From Peptoniphilaceae bacterium (lineage in GTDB: Bacteria; Bacillota; Clostridia; Tissierellales; Peptoniphilaceae), in contig JASBZD010000028.1 of assembly GCA_029983595.1 (NCBI GenBank), forward strand, positions 1 to 12,565: a stretch of DNA of 12,565 bases, in the 5' to 3' direction. The notes beneath the pieces were generated by a model, which worked only from the letters and a program-made list of their open reading frames with translations, ran no database searches and was not told the DNA's origin. Shown one piece after another: positions 6,077 through 12,565 of this stretch (within the stretch, counting starts at the first letter, position 1; the number at the start of each line of letters is the position of its first letter). Position numbers and translations under genes: made by a program.

Positions 6077-6110
6077 ATTTTATTTAGGGATGGATTGCCA
6101 TCTCTTTTTT
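6061..6110 (+). terminator. Riboswitch expression platform: terminator with overlapping antiterminator
   Basis: The terminator stem is AGGGATGG (6086-6093) with CCATCTCT (6098-6105), loop ATTG, one G-U pair, followed by a T-run to 6110. A competing antiterminator pairs TCTCTAAA (6061-6068) with TTTAGGGA (6083-6090). Its 5' strand uses the 3' arm of P1 and the start of the A-rich tail; its 3' strand uses part of the terminator's 5' arm. Ligand-bound aptamer would hold 6058-6075, block the antiterminator and allow termination: an OFF switch acting on transcription. Confidence 0.85.
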
Positions 6111-6126
6111 ATTTTAAGGAGGAAAA

Positions 6127-6606
6127 ATGAGAGATAAATTAGAACTAGATGCACTAGGTAAAAAAACTGAATATAAAGATGACTATGCGCCAGAAGTATT
6201 AGAAACATTTGAAAATAAACATCCAGAAAATGACTATTTTGTAAAATTTAACTGCCCAGAATTTACTTCACTTTGTCCAATCACTGGCCAGCCTGATTTT
6301 GCAACAATTTATATTTCATATGTTCCTAATATATATATGGTAGAAAGTAAATCTTTAAAATTATATCTATTTAGCTTTAGAAATCGCGGTGATTTTCATG
6401 AAGACTGTATAAATATAATAATGAAAGATCTTATAAAACTAATGGACCCAAAATATATTGAAGTATGGGGGAAATTTACCCCACGTGGCGGGATTTCAAT
6501 CGACCCATACGCAAACTATGGTATGCCAGGTACTGACTGGGAAAATGTAGCATATAATCGAATGATTATGCACGATATGTATCCAGAGAAGGTAGATAAT
6601 AGATGA
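6127..6606 (+). CDS. queF: NADPH-dependent 7-cyano-7-deazaguanine reductase QueF
   Basis: QueF reduces the nitrile of preQ0 to the aminomethyl group of preQ1 in the cytoplasm, the last step before insertion into tRNA. The protein has 159 residues, close to the short, unimodular Bacillus type. C50 in SLCPITGQPDF is the thioimide-forming cysteine and D57 the proton donor. ESKSLK (73-78) is the QueF signature with the substrate-binding Glu, and FHEDC (90-94) supplies the conserved His-Glu. A full AAGGAGG SD sits at 6116-6122. Its stop overlaps the queC start (ATGA, 6603-6606), so the two are translationally coupled. Control is by the preQ1 riboswitch just upstream, i.e. by QueF's own product. 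Confidence 0.97.
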   Translation: MRDKLELDALGKKTEYKDDYAPEVLETFENKHPENDYFVKFNCPEFTSLCPITGQPDFATIYISYVPNIYMVESKSLKLYLFSFRNRGDFHEDCINIIMKDLIKLMDPKYIEVWGKFTPRGGISIDPYANYGMPGTDWENVAYNRMIMHDMYPEKVDNR

Positions 6607-7253
6607 AACTAGTATTATTTAGTGGCGGAGTAGACTCTACTACATGTCTAGCCATCGCGAAAAATAAAGATAAAGACGTAATAGCTATATCGTTTGATTA
6701 TGGACAAAGGCATAGAGAACCAGAAATAAATGCAGCACGTAAAATAGCTAAATATTATAAAGTAGAGCAGAAAATAATAGATCTTAAAAATCTTTTTAAA
6801 GATGGAAACTCATCACTTACTGATCTAGAAAAGGAAGTATCTCATGGTGATTATAATGACCAAATAGAAAATGGAGAATCTAATACAGAAGTAGAATTTA
6901 GAAATGGAGTTTTTATCTCTATAATGGCATCTCTAGCTATGCAATATGGAGCAGATGAAATATATTTTGGCGCTCATATGGACGATAGTGGAGCTATCTA
7001 TCCTGACTGTTCGCCCGAGTTTGTAGAATCAATGAAAAATGCAGTGAAAATCGGCACTAGTAATAAGGTGGAGTTAGTCGTTCCATTTTTAAAATCGACA
7101 AAAACCGATATTGTTAAAGAAGGAATAGGCCTTGGCGTGCCATATGAGAAGACCTACTCATGCTATGAAGGCACAATCCCACCTTGTGGCGTGTGTGGCA
7201 CTTGTATAGATAGAAAAAAAGCTTTTTTAAATAATGGGTTAGATATCGACTAA
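6603..7253 (+). CDS. queC: 7-cyano-7-deazaguanine synthase QueC
   Basis: QueC converts 7-carboxy-7-deazaguanine to preQ0 using ATP and ammonia. The 216-residue protein starts with the PP-loop ATPase motif LFSGGVDSTT (residues 5-14), continues with SFDYGQRH and GAHMDDSGAIYPDC, both family-typical, and ends with the structural zinc cluster CYEGTIPPCGVCGTC (four Cys). Length and motif order are normal. The 4-nt overlap with queF supports one mRNA. The other pathway genes (queD, queE, folE or a GTP cyclohydrolase, tgt, queA) are not in the window. No clear terminator follows in the 76-nt gap before the next gene. Confidence 0.97.
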   Translation: MKLVLFSGGVDSTTCLAIAKNKDKDVIAISFDYGQRHREPEINAARKIAKYYKVEQKIIDLKNLFKDGNSSLTDLEKEVSHGDYNDQIENGESNTEVEFRNGVFISIMASLAMQYGADEIYFGAHMDDSGAIYPDCSPEFVESMKNAVKIGTSNKVELVVPFLKSTKTDIVKEGIGLGVPYEKTYSCYEGTIPPCGVCGTCIDRKKAFLNNGLDID

Positions 7254-7292
7254 ATGTAATATTATCTCCTATTATTTAATCTCTAAACATTG

Positions 7293-7298
7293 TATAAT
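7293..7298 (+). promoter_or_regulatory. -10 element for the racemase/oxidoreductase operon
   Basis: TATAAT is exact and lies 31 nt before the ATG at 7330. The position expected for -35 (7270-7275) reads TATTAT, so the -35 is weak. Together with the change of function it suggests an operon independent of queFC. Confidence 0.45.
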
Positions 7299-7329
7299 AT
7301 ACTAAATTACTATAAAAGAGGGTGATCTA

Positions 7330-8028
7330 ATGGATAAGCTAGGTATAATTGGTGGAATGGGTCCTCTTGCGACTAATATTTTTTATAACAAAATTATTAG
7401 TAAAACTTTAGCTGAAAAGGACCAAGACCATATTTGGACAGTTATTTCTTCACATTCGACTATGCCTGATAGAACTAGCGTGATAGTTAATAATGATGAA
7501 AAAAGTGTTATTTTAGATGCCGTTAAAGAAGATTTAAAAATTATGGAAGCTGCTGGGGTATCAACTATTGCTATACCATGTAATACTTTCCATTATTTTT
7601 ATGACGATGTCGCTAGTCTTACTAATATCGAGATTATCAACATGGTTTTTGAAACTTTAAAAGTTTATAAGGAAAACTTTGGGGATACTGCATGTGTCTT
7701 ATCTACAAAAGGCACTAAAGAAGCAAGAGTATATGAAAAATATGCTGATAAACTGGGAATAAAGCTTACTGAACTTCCAGAAGAGACTGTAGATAGACTA
7801 AATAAAATAGTATATAACATAAAATCTACAAATAATGTCATCCAGCCTGAGTTTTGGGAAATTACTAGAAATATAAAAGAAGAGTTTAATCCTGATGGAT
7901 TTATCATCGCTTGTACTGAGCTTTCTCTTATTTCTCATGAGGATGGGGTGAATAAAAAAGATTTTTTAGATGCAATGGACGTCTTAGTCGTTGAATCAAT
8001 TTTAAGGTGTGGATATCCACTTAAATAG
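7330..8028 (+). CDS. Aspartate/glutamate racemase family protein
   Basis: A 232-residue cytoplasmic protein of normal length for the cofactor-independent two-cysteine racemases. It opens with LGIIGGMGPLAT (4-15), then SHSTMPDRT (41-49), the substrate-carboxylate region. The paired catalytic thiols are C84 in AIPCNTFHYFY and C195 in IIACTELSLI. Both cysteines are present, so racemase activity is plausible. The IGGMGPLAT and PDRT forms are typical of aspartate racemase and YgeA-like broad-specificity enzymes rather than MurI, which begins differently. The start has an extended SD, AGAGGGTGATC, close to the 16S 3' end complement. The next gene's SD overlaps its stop, so the oxidoreductase is coupled to it. 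Confidence 0.88.
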   Translation: MDKLGIIGGMGPLATNIFYNKIISKTLAEKDQDHIWTVISSHSTMPDRTSVIVNNDEKSVILDAVKEDLKIMEAAGVSTIAIPCNTFHYFYDDVASLTNIEIINMVFETLKVYKENFGDTACVLSTKGTKEARVYEKYADKLGIKLTELPEETVDRLNKIVYNIKSTNNVIQPEFWEITRNIKEEFNPDGFIIACTELSLISHEDGVNKKDFLDAMDVLVVESILRCGYPLK

Positions 8029-8036
8029 GAGAAAAA

Positions 8037-9506
8037 ATGGGTAAAGAGAGAGTTGCAATTGTGGGGGTGGGTCTTACTGGTCTATCTTTACTTACCTCAT
8101 ATTATAAAAATGGACTAAAAGATAATGTTGAAATTACCTGTTTTGATAGCGAGGAAAGTTTTGGACGTGGCTTTCCCTTTCGTGAAGATTCGATGAATGT
8201 GATGCTTAATCTTCCAGCATCTAATGCTTCATATGATTATGAGGAGCCTTTTGATCTAATTTCTTACTTAGATGAGATAGATTTTGATTATGATACTTAT
8301 ATCCCTAGACCTATTTATGGCGATTATTTACATACGCGCACTATGGAGACTATTAAAAATCTAGATGCAAAAATCGTCTATGAGCTTGTTAGTTCTCTAG
8401 ACTATTGCGATATCGATGAGACTTTTACTGTAACTACTGTAGAAAATAATAGCTATGAATTTGACAGGGTTCATCTTTGTACTGGAATTACTGACCAAAA
8501 AGATCCATATGATTTAAAAGAATATGATAATTTTATAAATAATGTTTATCCTCTAAAAGATAAGCTTAAAATTATAACTAGTGAGGATTCAGCTGCTGTA
8601 ATAGGCGTTGGACTTACTGGAATTGATGTTGCAAGATATTTGATAGATGAATTAGATCTAAAAAAAGTGTATTTTTTTTCTAACTCTAATATCTTTCCGA
8701 CAGCTAGAGGCGAGGATCAAGATATTGAGCCGATTTATTTTACTGAAGATAGATTATATTCAAAAATCGACAAATATGGATTTATATCTTTTGAAGATGT
8801 AGAAGATTTATTTATAATCGAGCTTAAAGAGCATGGTCTGGAAATGGATGAGCTTTTAGAAAAATATGGAAAAGACTTTTATGGCCTTATTAAAAGTTTA
8901 GATTTAGATGACGAACTTTCTAAATTACAATCGATGTTTAAATATCTTAACCCACTTTATAATATTGCAAAATATTTTATGACTACTTCTGATAAAGAAA
9001 AATTTAATAAAAAATTTGGCGATTTTATTAAGATTTTTGGAGGTCCTACACCTCTTACTACTGCTGAAATCTTATGTGAGGCATATGAAAAGGCTACATT
9101 AATTATCCTAGATGGCGTGGACGATATAAGGTTTAATCACGCATCAAATATGTTTGAAATATTAGATAAAAATAATAGAATTATCGGTAAATCTAACTAT
9201 GTATTTAACGCTACGGGACTTGATAAAACAATGCAGACCCAAAAAGATAGAAGACTTTTAATAAATGATTTAATAGATAAAGAAATTGCATCAATTTATA
9301 AAGATGGGGGCATTACGGTCCTGCCAGAGACAAAAACCGTACTTTCGCCAAAATATGGAAATATGGATAAGCTACACGCACATGGAGTACTTATTTCAGG
9401 TGTGCAAGCTAATAATAGCTACATAACTACGCTTGAGCGTTCGTGTGACAATTTAATTAAAAAGACATATCTAAATACTTGTATAAAAGAATATTGTAAA
9501 TTATAA
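8037..9506 (+). CDS. FAD/NAD(P)-binding oxidoreductase, uncharacterised (COG4529 / NAD_binding_9 type)
   Basis: A 489-residue protein with two dinucleotide-binding folds. VAIVGVGLTG (6-15) near the N-terminus is the FAD site; SFGRGFPFREDSMNVMLNLPA (about 41-61) matches the region after the first fold in COG4529 proteins. AAVIGVGLTGIDVA (186-199) is the second, NAD(P)-type site. FNATGLD near the C-terminus is the ATG motif of this flavoprotein superfamily, and GVLISGVQANNSY resembles the final FAD-contacting strand. There is no signal peptide. Relatives range from hydroxylamine-forming N-monooxygenases to uncharacterised YdhS-like proteins; the reaction cannot be assigned. The SD AGGAG overlaps the racemase stop and lies 5 nt before the ATG, so the two proteins are made together, hinting at an amino-acid or derivative as substrate (inference). 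Confidence 0.8.
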   Translation: MGKERVAIVGVGLTGLSLLTSYYKNGLKDNVEITCFDSEESFGRGFPFREDSMNVMLNLPASNASYDYEEPFDLISYLDEIDFDYDTYIPRPIYGDYLHTRTMETIKNLDAKIVYELVSSLDYCDIDETFTVTTVENNSYEFDRVHLCTGITDQKDPYDLKEYDNFINNVYPLKDKLKIITSEDSAAVIGVGLTGIDVARYLIDELDLKKVYFFSNSNIFPTARGEDQDIEPIYFTEDRLYSKIDKYGFISFEDVEDLFIIELKEHGLEMDELLEKYGKDFYGLIKSLDLDDELSKLQSMFKYLNPLYNIAKYFMTTSDKEKFNKKFGDFIKIFGGPTPLTTAEILCEAYEKATLIILDGVDDIRFNHASNMFEILDKNNRIIGKSNYVFNATGLDKTMQTQKDRRLLINDLIDKEIASIYKDGGITVLPETKTVLSPKYGNMDKLHAHGVLISGVQANNSYITTLERSCDNLIKKTYLNTCIKEYCKL

Positions 9507-9511
9507 AAATA

Positions 9512-9558
9512 AGCACCATTTAATATCCTTATCATATTGTATAAAATGGTGCTATTTT
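9512..9558. terminator. Bidirectional terminator between converging genes
   Basis: AGCACCATTT (9512-9521) pairs perfectly with AAATGGTGCT (9544-9553); an inner AATAT/ATATT (9522-9526 with 9534-9538) can extend the stem. T-rich sequence follows on the plus strand (ATTTTAT) and on the minus strand (ATTTTTATAA, complement of 9502-9511). It serves the oxidoreductase from the left and the permease from the right. Confidence 0.85.
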
Positions 9559-9575
9559 ATTTAAGTTTAATTATT

Positions 9576-10844
9576 TTATTCTAAATTTGATAATCCAGCT
9601 TTTTTAATTACATATATTATAAGTGATAATATTACTGCTACTACTGAAGATAAAACCATTCCCTGAAGATTTATTGAGCCAAATTTTATAGTAAGTCCGC
9701 TAAGTCCAGCTATAAAAATCACAGAAGTAAGAATTAAGTTATCTGATTTTGAGTAGTCTACGTTTTTATCTACTAATAGTCTAATTCCACTAGTCCCAAT
9801 CATTCCATAAAGTAGAAAAGTAACGCCGCCGATTACATTTCCTGGGATAGTAGAAATTAGAGCCGATAAAGGTCCAACAAATGCCATTAGTATAGAAATT
9901 ATAGCAGCTGTTCCAATAACTTTTACAGAATAAACTCCAGTTATCGCCATTACTCCAATATTTTCGCCATATGTCGTAGTAGGAACTCCACCTATCATGC
10001 CTGAAATCGCTGTAGATAAGTTATCTGCAAAAATTGATTTATGAAGACCTGGATCTTTTAATAGATCTTTTCCTACAATGTTGCTAGTTACTACTTGGTG
10101 ACTTATATGCTCTGCTGCGATAACTAATAAAACTGGGAGCATTGCAAAAATTGCCTCTGGTGAGAATTTTGCAAGCCCAAACTCTGGGATAGTAAATAAT
10201 TTAGCCTCGATTACTGGAGTAAAGTCTACTTGGCCAGAAAAGTAAGCTACAATATATCCTACTATAATCGCTATAAGAATTGGTATCGTAGAAAAAAAGC
10301 CTTTAAACATCATCGATCCTAAAATCGCCGTCATTAAAGTTACTAAAAATACTACCCAATCCGAAGTCGTTACAGTATCTGTCATTAGATTAGCTCCTAT
10401 GCTGCCACCAGTTACTGTATTACTAGCTAGCTCAAACCCAATTAGAGCTACTACAGCTCCCATAGCAGCAGGTGGAAGGACTATATCTATCCAGTCAGTC
10501 CCAAATTTATAAATAATATATGATAGCACACATCCCACAAGACCTACTATAACAAAAGCACCTTGAGCATAACTAAATCCTTGTGAGTTAATTATTGCAA
10601 TACCAGGTGCCAAAAAAGCAAAACTTGAGCCTAAATATGCGGGAGCTTCCCCTTTTGTGATGAGTATAAATAATAATGTACCAATCCCATTCATAAGTAA
10701 TACGATTCCAGGGTTGATACCAAATAATATAGGAACTAAAACCGAAGCTCCAAACATAGCAAATGTGTGTTGAAGTGCTAGTGGAATTAATAATTTTCCA
10801 GGTACTGGGTCTTTTATCCCATAAATCTTTTTATTGTTTTCCAT
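9576..10844 (-). CDS. uraA: Uracil permease, NCS2 family
   Basis: A 422-residue integral membrane protein with about 14 hydrophobic segments, normal for UraA/PyrP. It imports uracil with protons for pyrimidine salvage. QHTFAMFGASVLVPILFGINPG (25-46) and KGEAPAYLGSSFAFLAP (64-80) are nearly identical to the first helices of characterised uracil permeases. AEHISHQVVTSNIVGKDL (244-261) carries the helix-8 Glu (E245), and TYGENIGVMAITG (291-303) the helix-10 Glu (E294), both substrate-binding positions. This Glu-and-Glu signature favours uracil over xanthine or urate. It has its own near-consensus promoter and a consensus AGGAGG SD (10848-10853). No PyrR-type attenuator is seen in the short leader. 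Confidence 0.95.
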   Translation of the reverse strand: MENNKKIYGIKDPVPGKLLIPLALQHTFAMFGASVLVPILFGINPGIVLLMNGIGTLLFILITKGEAPAYLGSSFAFLAPGIAIINSQGFSYAQGAFVIVGLVGCVLSYIIYKFGTDWIDIVLPPAAMGAVVALIGFELASNTVTGGSIGANLMTDTVTTSDWVVFLVTLMTAILGSMMFKGFFSTIPILIAIIVGYIVAYFSGQVDFTPVIEAKLFTIPEFGLAKFSPEAIFAMLPVLLVIAAEHISHQVVTSNIVGKDLLKDPGLHKSIFADNLSTAISGMIGGVPTTTYGENIGVMAITGVYSVKVIGTAAIISILMAFVGPLSALISTIPGNVIGGVTFLLYGMIGTSGIRLLVDKNVDYSKSDNLILTSVIFIAGLSGLTIKFGSINLQGMVLSSVVAVILSLIIYVIKKAGLSNLE

Positions 10845-10875
10845 AAATCCTCCTAAAAATATTTAAATCTTCAAT

Positions 10876-10904
10876 ATTCTATATTATCTATATATCTTTG
10901 TCAA
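10876..10904 (-). promoter_or_regulatory. Sigma-A-type promoter of uraA
   Basis: Minus strand: -35 TTGACA (10899-10904, perfect), 17-nt spacer, -10 TAGAAT (10876-10881, one mismatch). The start point would fall near 10869, giving a leader of about 25 nt, too short for an attenuator. Confidence 0.85.
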
Positions 10905-10920
10905 ATATTTATTCTAAAAT

Positions 10921-10952
10921 AAAAAAGATGCGATCATATAGATCACATCTTT
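10921..10952 (-). terminator. Intrinsic terminator of the aldehyde dehydrogenase gene
   Basis: Read on the minus strand, AAAGATGTGATC (10941-10952) pairs with GATCGCATCTTT (10924-10935) across a TATAT loop: 12 pairs including one U-G, then a U-rich tail. The only mismatch on the plus strand (C-A) becomes U-G on the minus strand, so it is built for minus-strand RNA. It separates the gene from uraA. Confidence 0.9.
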
Positions 10953-10976
10953 AATAAATATTATTATATATTATTT

Positions 10977-12449
10977 TTAGAACATTCCTACTTTTTCAGT
11001 AGAAGAATCAATTATAATATTTTTAACTTGAGTATATGCATCTAGAGCTAACTTATCAGTTTCTCTACCAATACCAGACTCTTTGTAGCCTCCAAATGGA
11101 GCACCAGCTGGGAATTGGTTATAAGTGTTAACCCATACTCTACCAGTTCTCATACCATTAGCTACTTTCATAATTCTGTAAATATCATTAGAGAATATAC
11201 CACCAGCTAATGCATATCTAGAATTGTTAGCTTTTTTAATTATATCATCTTCATCTTTGAACTTAGCAACTACTACTACAGGTCCAAAAATCTCTTCAGT
11301 ACAAGCTTCGTTATCTTCAGGTACATCAGCTAATATTGTAGGTGCAAAGAATGCTCCCTTATCAAGTCCATTTTCTGTGATAGGTTTACCACCAGTTAGA
11401 ACCTTAGCTCCACCTTGTTTAGCCTTTTCTACAAATCCTTCTAATACTTCAAATCTTTTCTTATCTCTTAGAGATCCCATTTGAGTTTCTGGATCTAGTG
11501 GATCACCAACTTTTACGCTTTCAAATGCCTTAACTAGTTTTTCTACGAATTCATCATATATTGTCTCTTGAACATATAATCTAGAGCCTGCAGAACATAC
11601 CTCACCTTGGTTAAATAAGATACCAAGTTGTGCACCTTCTATGGCTTTTTCCATATCACAGTCATCAAATATTACGTGAGCAGACTTTCCACCTAGCTCT
11701 AGTGTAACTGGTATTAGGTTTTCTGCAGCTGACTTAGCAATATTACGACCTACTGAAGTAGATCCAGTAAATGCTAACTTATCAAGACCTTTATGATGTT
11801 GTAGATATTCACCAGTTATAGAACCTTTACCAGTAACTATGTTTACTACCCCTTTAGGAATAATGTCTTTAGTTAGTCTGATAAACTCTAATATAGATAA
11901 AGATGTGTTACTAGATGGTGATAATACTACAGTGTTACCACCTGCAATAGCTGGAGCTAGTTTCCACGCAGCCATTAGTAGAGGGAAGTTCCATGGAATT
12001 AATTGTCCAACAACCCCAAATGGTTCTCTTTTCCTAATAGATACTAATCTTCCGCCTAATTTTGATATTTGATCTTCATCTGATCTTAAAAGTGCAGCGA
12101 AATATTTAAAATGATCAGCTACTAGTGGTATATCTCCGCCCATCGTCTCACGGATTGCCTTACCATTATCCATAGTTTCAACTTTTGCTAGATGTTCTAA
12201 ATTATCATCTACTACCTTAGCAATATCTAATAATAGCTGAACTCTTTGTTCTTTTGACCATGAACCATATTCGCCTTCAAACGCAGCTCTAGCAGCATCC
12301 ACAGCCTTATCTACATCTTTTTCACCTGCTGCTGCAAACTCTGAAAGTTTTTCTCCTGTAGCTGGGTTTATAACGTCTATATACTCACCAGTTTCTGGTT
12401 CTACCCATTCGCCATCAATAAACAGTTCATATTTTTTTAAAAACTCCAT
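10977..12449 (-). CDS. NAD(P)-dependent aldehyde dehydrogenase family protein
   Basis: A 490-residue soluble enzyme, full length for the ALDH superfamily, oxidising an aldehyde to a carboxylate. GQLIPWNFPLLM (148-159) contains the oxyanion-hole N154; FTGSTSVGR (227-235) is the Rossmann turn; LELGGKSA (250-257) holds the general base E251; FNQGEVCSAGSR (279-290) the catalytic C285; EEIFGPVVVV (385-394) the second nucleotide Glu. Odd point: the usual VLKPSExTP cofactor motif reads VLSPSSNTS (175-183), so the ribose-binding Lys and the next Glu are both Ser. The aldehyde is not determined. The SD AAGGAGG (12454-12460) is strong, and the codon choice looks like that of a well-expressed gene. It is monocistronic: its own terminator follows. 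Confidence 0.93.
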   Translation of the reverse strand: MEFLKKYELFIDGEWVEPETGEYIDVINPATGEKLSEFAAAGEKDVDKAVDAARAAFEGEYGSWSKEQRVQLLLDIAKVVDDNLEHLAKVETMDNGKAIRETMGGDIPLVADHFKYFAALLRSDEDQISKLGGRLVSIRKREPFGVVGQLIPWNFPLLMAAWKLAPAIAGGNTVVLSPSSNTSLSILEFIRLTKDIIPKGVVNIVTGKGSITGEYLQHHKGLDKLAFTGSTSVGRNIAKSAAENLIPVTLELGGKSAHVIFDDCDMEKAIEGAQLGILFNQGEVCSAGSRLYVQETIYDEFVEKLVKAFESVKVGDPLDPETQMGSLRDKKRFEVLEGFVEKAKQGGAKVLTGGKPITENGLDKGAFFAPTILADVPEDNEACTEEIFGPVVVVAKFKDEDDIIKKANNSRYALAGGIFSNDIYRIMKVANGMRTGRVWVNTYNQFPAGAPFGGYKESGIGRETDKLALDAYTQVKNIIIDSSTEKVGMF

Positions 12450-12501
12450 ATATCCTCCTTAGGATTTTCTCTTTTGAATTTTTCTTATTTTAATTTATTT
12501 T

Positions 12502-12532
12502 TTTATACCCAGAAGAATAGTTTGTGAAACAA
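12502..12532 (-). promoter_or_regulatory. Possible promoter of the aldehyde dehydrogenase gene
   Basis: On the minus strand a TATAAA at 12502-12507 lies 52 nt before the ATG. Upstream are TTTCAC (16-nt spacer) or TTGTTT (19-nt spacer, 12527-12532) as imperfect -35 candidates. A small inverted repeat TTGT-GAA-ACAA (12522-12532, plus strand) overlaps the -35 area and might bind a regulator; none can be named. Confidence 0.35.
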
Positions 12533-12565
12533 TGACATATATTATTAATTTTATAAATATAAAAA

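Noticed and set aside
7665..7907. Minus-strand open frame opposite the racemase gene
   Set aside because: Serine/phenylalanine-rich mirror of the real gene with no recognisable motif.
11224..12072. Two plus-strand open frames opposite the aldehyde dehydrogenase gene (11224-11484, 11839-12072)
   Set aside because: Both are antisense shadows of a gene with complete catalytic motifs.
12522..12539. Rex-like operator (TTGTGAA-N4-) before the aldehyde dehydrogenase gene
   Set aside because: Only the left half resembles a Rex site; the right half (TGACATA) does not match TTAACAA or TTCACAA.
1..12565. CRISPR arrays, IS elements, phage genes, tRNA or rRNA genes
   Set aside because: No regularly spaced direct repeats, transposase or integrase motifs, cloverleaf or rRNA-like conserved blocks were seen on either strand.

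Overview
The window is an AT-rich stretch of chromosome, with compact operons, AGGAGG and GGTGAT-type ribosome sites, the standard genetic code and Gram-positive gene families. It suggests a low-GC Firmicute. The double stalk-domain (copper amine oxidase N-like) repeats on a secreted enzyme and the lack of any outer-membrane gene fit an anaerobic clostridial or tissierellial lineage best, but genus cannot be decided from this sequence. No transposon, phage, CRISPR array, tRNA or rRNA is visible.

Left part (1-2213, minus strand): a short gene cluster reads leftward. A 149-aa protein resembles the N-terminal beta domain of CehA/McbA-family metallohydrolases. A PHP-domain metallohydrolase follows in the same frame, with its ATG directly abutting the preceding TAG. 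A small GNAT protein of the YidJ type comes next, 103 nt further on. An integral-membrane acetyltransferase-like protein (DUF1624/HGSNAT type) starts at TTG 3 nt after the GNAT stop and runs off the left edge. The first gene has an extended -10 only 10 nt before its ATG and no Shine-Dalgarno, so it may be leaderless.

Centre-left (2241-5942, minus strand): a tight three-gene operon. It holds a zinc-ribbon membrane protein (like Bacillus YdjG), a secreted/anchored TPM-domain protein (like YdjH) and a secreted NamZ/DUF1343 exo-muramidase-like enzyme with an N-terminal stalk region. A strong intrinsic terminator ends it at 2241-2278. In Bacillus subtilis the YdjG-YdjH pair belongs to a PspA membrane-stress module; here PspA and YdjI are absent and a peptidoglycan-active enzyme follows. 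This is the most suggestive association in the window.

Centre-right (6039-9506, plus strand): a preQ1-I riboswitch with a clear transcription-termination platform controls queF-queC, which supply queuosine precursors. Next, a separate promoter drives an aspartate/glutamate-racemase-family gene coupled to an uncharacterised FAD/NAD(P)-binding oxidoreductase gene. A bidirectional terminator (9512-9558) closes this run and the converging permease gene.

Right part (9576-12449, minus strand): a NCS2 uracil permease with a near-consensus promoter (TTGACA-17-TAGAAT), and upstream of it an independent NAD(P)-dependent aldehyde dehydrogenase gene with its own terminator. Most of the window is ordinary housekeeping or accessory metabolism. 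The points worth a second look are the YdjG/YdjH/NamZ operon, the split CehA-like gene, the diverged NamZ motif, the riboswitch platform and the racemase-oxidoreductase pair.
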